Below, one piece after another: positions 61,901 to 64,000 of a stretch of 64,000 nucleotides of DNA. How positions within the stretch are numbered: position 1 is the stretch's first letter; every line of letters begins with the position of its first letter. Both the position numbers and the translations under genes were made by a program. Under the pieces are notes generated by a model. It was not told the origin of the DNA and searched no databases. It saw nothing but the letters and a program-made list of their open reading frames with translations. Where the stretch lies: NCBI GenBank assembly GCA_010645155.1, contig CM021323.1:99224-163223 (forward strand), given 5' to 3'. This DNA comes from Tigriopus japonicus (Eukaryota; Arthropoda; Copepoda; Harpacticoida; Harpacticidae).

Positions 61901-64000
61901 ATCGACCAAGGGGCCCCATGGGTCGTTCCAATTGCTAGCTGCTGTCCGAGGCTACGAAAGTAAGATGTCTACGTACTACGTACACTCTACACTCCTCAGG
62001 TCTTGGCCATCCAATGGTACTATAGTACGTACATGGCTATTGTGCTTGTTTGTAGTGTAAGAGAAAAAGGGGGGCGTTGTTGGAATGTAAGTCGTAGGGC
62101 CTTAGAAACAGTAATGGACCGAAGGCAGCTTAGAGTTGACGATCGCGAGATCACCACGCCAAGGCCTTACCATCTTTCAGCCTCTTTCTCTTCTCCATTC
62201 CACTCGCTTGTTGTTGCTGTTGCTCCTCCGACCGACAAGGAGTGAGTCTTCATCGTCGGATCGGACCGAGTATCCTGTTCACCAAGTTTGGGCTGGATAA
62301 AGACTCCTCGAGATTCTCCACGCGTTCAGGGATGGAGGATGCCTTTGAAGCTTGTGACTAATTCAGAGAATTGCTTCCGAGGCATCTTTTTTTCCACGTG
62401 GCAAATAGGACTTAGGGGGTTGAGCTCGTGCTTGTTAGCTGTAGGCAATTAAGAGATGTTCTATAGCAACAACTCCTCGTACTAAACCAAGTTCAGCTTG
62501 CACGAGAAGTATCGAATCAAGTTAAAATGGGAATTTGTTTGAGAGAGAGAAGGTTGGCGCCAAGCTCTGCGGTCTTGACAACAATCAAACGCCATATTGA
62601 AACATGCCTCAGATGTGACTTCGAAATTCTGAGACCCAATCAGGGGACACGCTCGTAGATAGTGCGTGTGGTCATTTGCCCTCGAAAGCCTGCAATATAC
62701 TGGAAGCGTAATCTAATGGCAACGATAAAAAACATGAGCTTTTTCAAACTGACAAAAGGCCATGTACTTTGTTTCAGTCTATTTCAAGACGGACATGTGT
62801 AGGTACCGATTTCGGGAGAGTGGATTTACCGGGAAATAAATCATCTTTTTCTCAAGTTAACGAGTATCCTGGATTAGATATGAGCCTGAGCTTATGGTTA
62901 CAAGTGGATAATTTAGTAGCAAATGCATTTCCTAATACGCATGAGGCACATTCAATCGCACTAAACTGCCTGAAAAGTCATTCCGAGAATCAATAAGATG
63001 GCACTTGAATAAGCTATGTACCTTGTGGGATGAGCAGGATGCATTACCCACCACCCGTCCTTCCAGCCATTGCCATTCTTTGCTGGTCTCTTGCTGGGCA
63101 AGCCGAAAGGCTAGGCAAGGCTAGGCCGTAGTGCCTCAACCCCCACTAGATGTACGTTAAAATGCACCAGCAATGCACTGGTGGCTGCTCTACTAGGCCC
63201 TACGTATGCCGGATGCACTAAAACTGTAGTGGCATAGTAACGACTAACGAGGTTGGTTGGAGCTGGGCCCAGAAGGCCAACATGGTCCACGCACGGACCT
63301 GAGACTTAAAGAGATTCTTGTGCCGGCACAGGGAAGATGCATCGTTCCTCGGCCTTTGGGCTGCGGACTGGTTGAACCCCCTGTTGTATAATATTCTGAA
63401 GCTAAGCCTCACATCGAACCGGAGGAAGACTTGTTTCCTCCTCGCAATGCATCGCCCACGGGTTTTTTTCGTCTCTGTGAGCTAGCTGGCAATGAATGAC
63501 GTTTTTCTTCCTTTGTGTCATTTCAGGTACACGCGTGTATGCCCCGCCCGAATGGATCCGACTGAATCGATACCATGGGCCTTCGGCTACCGTGTGGAGT
63601 TTGGGAATTCTACTTTATGACATGGTTTGTGGGGACATTCCGTTCGAGCAGGATGAGCAGATATGCAATGCCGAGATTCAGTTCAGGACGCGAGTGTCCA
63701 GAGATTGCCAAGATCTCATAGGACAATGCTTGCAAATTCAGCCACGTTCCAGAATTCTCCTCGAGGACATTCTTCATCACCCATGGATGACCTCGGGCGG
63801 AATGCTGAGCTCGGTGAAGAATGGCACAGGCAAATCGAAATCCTCGCTCAAGTGTTCAGAAGCGAATAATAACCATTTGGAGGTACCCATTCCACCCGGC
63901 AACCAGCCTGCATATCAGGGTCTACTTGCTGAAGGTCCTAGACGTCGAGATCATCATCGTCAGCATCATCCAAAGAAAAACGCATCCAACATGTCGCTCG
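37814..64000 (+). CDS. PIM-family serine/threonine protein kinase, spliced, 3' end outside window
   Basis: Seen: joining 37814-38156, 38223-38854, 45954-46317 and 63527-64000 gives one open frame of 604 residues with no stop before the window ends. Residues 1-283 are a Ser/Pro/His/Gln-rich extension. The kinase domain runs from about 284 to 534: glycine loop GKGGFG 291-296, ATP lysine K313 (VAIK), helix-C glutamate E334, hinge ERPEP 365-369, catalytic HRDIKDEN 409-416, DFG 430-432, DFDGTRVY 445-451, PPEW 453-456, [16 protein letters not shown] 472-487, HPWM 531-534. Known: ERPEP with DLFDFI, and DFDGTRVY followed by PPEW, are hallmarks of PIM kinases. These are constitutively active, basophilic Ser/Thr kinases of cytoplasm and nucleus that promote survival and growth; the hinge proline removes one of the usual hydrogen bonds to ATP. 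Inference: a catalytically competent PIM orthologue, not assignable to a vertebrate paralogue, so no symbol is given. Human PIM1 has 313 residues, so this protein is about twice as long. Terminal exon(s) lie beyond the window. Confidence 0.93.
38157..38222 (+). other. Intron 1 of PIM kinase gene (66 bp)
   Basis: Donor GTAAGT follows ...AATCAA, and the acceptor TTATTTCCAG ends at 38222. Removing it joins A to TG, giving Met115, and keeps the frame into the kinase exon. The intron contains a tract of seven T and is 66 bp long. Retention would give a 124-residue protein without a kinase domain. Confidence 0.8.
38223..38854 (+). CDS. PIM kinase coding exon 2 (low-complexity linker and ATP-binding lobe)
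   Basis: Encodes residues 115-325. Residues 116-270 are low-complexity and include a His/Gln/Pro run at 175-191 and a basic cluster at 228-235 (KRSPRARR) that resembles a nuclear localisation or phosphorylation-regulated site. From residue 273 the sequence becomes PIM-like, with [11 protein letters not shown] leading to [12 protein letters not shown] and VAIKQIAK (K313). Vertebrate PIMs have Ser where this loop has K292. The exon ends ISEWGQ in phase 0 at CAG|GTAAGT. Met145 and Met221 are internal in-frame methionines; a start at 221 would give a protein closer to the usual PIM length. Confidence 0.95.
38855..45953 (+). other. Intron 2 of PIM kinase gene (about 7.1 kb)
   Basis: Bounded by CAG|GTAAGT at 38855 and by an acceptor reading TTTGTTTGCAG that ends at 45953; phase 0. 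I see no convincing coding exon inside on either strand: open frames are short, lack family motifs, and none is flanked by matched splice sites. It contains a TACGTA-rich patch near 42376-42394. No transposon with clear ends was found. Confidence 0.8.
45954..46317 (+). CDS. PIM kinase coding exon 3 (hinge, catalytic loop, DFG)
   Basis: Encodes residues 326-446 plus one base of Gly447. Seen in order: VPLEV with the helix-C glutamate E334, hinge ERPEP 365-369 followed by DLFDFI 372-377, catalytic loop HRDIKDEN with base D411 and metal ligand N416, then [10 protein letters not shown] with D430. Acidic residues D372, D375, D414 and E415 match positions that bind basic substrates in PIM1. The exon starts in phase 0 after GCAG and ends in phase 1 at GATG|GTGAGT. 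The linker between exons 2 and 3 is one residue shorter than in human PIM1. This is the most diagnostic exon for the PIM family. Confidence 0.97.
46879..46906 (+). repeat. CT dinucleotide microsatellite in intron 3
   Basis: About fourteen CT units. The complementary strand yields Arg/Glu-rich frames that are artefacts. Confidence 0.85.
55501..55556. repeat. Inverted TTGG/CCAA tetranucleotide repeats
   Basis: TTGGTTGGTTGG (55501-55512) faces CCAACCAACCA (55546-55556), an 11-bp potential stem made of simple repeats. A CAGT-type run precedes it. Confidence 0.45.
56908..56953 (-). other. Pol III-like A and B boxes on minus strand
   Basis: Read on the minus strand, TAGCCTCTGGTA (56942-56953) resembles an A box, and GGTTCAAGTCC (56908-56918) fits the B-box consensus, with spacing shorter than in a tRNA. 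The T stem pairs only 3 bp. It may be a tRNA-derived SINE remnant; it lies about 130 bp from the foldback element. Confidence 0.3.
57325..57410 (+). other. Possible Pol III (tRNA-like) segment with T-run, inside foldback element
   Basis: TAGCGCTGTGGTAG at 57332-57345 resembles an A box. GAGTATTCGCGGCTC at 57372-57386 resembles a T-arm with a weak B box. A run of 11 T follows at 57400-57410, which would act as a Pol III terminator. No full cloverleaf is seen, so this could be a remnant of a tRNA-derived SINE or chance. Confidence 0.25.
57489..57528 (+). repeat. Short interstitial TTAGG-type tract
   Basis: Eight pentamers in register: three TTAGG, two TAAGG, three TTAGG, flanked by TTAAG and TTTAG. 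TTAGG is the telomere unit of most arthropods. The tract lies in the centre of the foldback element. Confidence 0.85.
57973..58004 (+). repeat. GGTT and CAGT tetranucleotide repeats
   Basis: (TTGG)n followed by (TCAG)n, about 120 bp past the foldback element. Confidence 0.7.
63527..64000 (+). CDS. PIM kinase coding exon 4 (C-lobe and start of tail, runs off window)
   Basis: Encodes the rest of Gly447 to residue 604. TRVYAPPEW 448-456 completes the activation segment, followed by RYHG 461-464, [19 protein letters not shown] 469-487, and DILHHPWM 527-534 with the conserved subdomain XI arginine R522. After 535 the sequence is Ser/Lys-rich and then basic and His-rich, unlike the short tails of vertebrate PIMs. 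No stop codon and no donor site is reached by 64000, so the exon and protein are incomplete here. Confidence 0.95.

Larger units (their letters stand above)
46318..63526 (+). other. Intron 3 of PIM kinase gene (about 17.2 kb)
   Basis: Donor GTGAGT at 46318 and acceptor TCATTTCAG ending at 63526, phase 1. It splits the Gly447 codon in the activation segment between DFG and PPEW. The intron holds a CT microsatellite (46879-46906), a possible minus-strand mini-gene (56158-56417), a minus-strand Pol III-like box pair (56908-56953), a Mutator-like foldback element (57096-57839) and a GC-rich block just before the acceptor (about 63060-63445). I found no other exon of the kinase inside it. Confidence 0.85.

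Noticed and set aside
1..64000. CRISPR arrays, rRNA, intact tRNA, bacterial operons, retroviral or LTR polymerase motifs
   Set aside because: None seen; repeats are microsatellites or inverted repeats, and no reverse-transcriptase or integrase motif was recognised in any frame I read.

Overview
This is a eukaryotic genomic window, most likely from an invertebrate animal. The one gene I can support is split by spliceosomal introns of 66 bp, about 7.1 kb and about 17.2 kb. Most of the rest is non-coding DNA rich in microsatellites and small non-autonomous transposons. A run of TTAGG-type pentamers (the usual arthropod telomere unit) near 57.5 kb points weakly to an arthropod, possibly a crustacean. 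Nothing here identifies a species. There are no bacterial-style operons, no CRISPR array, no rRNA and no intact tRNA.

The gene is a PIM-family serine/threonine kinase on the + strand, with coding exons at 37814-38156, 38223-38854, 45954-46317 and 63527 to the window end. All junctions are GT-AG and keep the frame. They give 604 residues before the window ends, with no stop reached. The layout is a ~283-residue Ser/Pro/His/Gln-rich N-terminal extension, a complete PIM-type kinase domain (about residues 284-534, all catalytic residues present, with the ERPEP hinge) and the start of a basic, His-rich C-terminal tail. A possible promoter and 5' untranslated exon lie at about 36.73-37.43 kb.

Layout: 1-34 kb has no convincing gene. 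It holds microsatellites, two degenerate tRNA-like sequences near 7.1 and 8.0 kb, a perfect 20-bp palindrome near 12.0 kb and many TACGTA palindromes. At 34.0-34.3 kb there is a 275-bp imperfect hairpin (foldback/MITE-like). At 35.4-35.9 kb there is a 486-bp hAT-like MITE with terminal inverted repeats and a near-perfect 8-bp target duplication. The kinase gene fills 37.8-64 kb. Its third intron carries, at 57.1-57.85 kb, a Mutator-like foldback element with ~176-bp inverted repeats and a perfect 10-bp target duplication; the TTAGG tract and a Pol III-like segment lie inside it.

I found no obvious new multi-gene system. The items most worth following are the long N-terminal extension of the kinase, the retained-intron and alternative-start possibilities at its 5' end, and the two transposons with legible target-site duplications.
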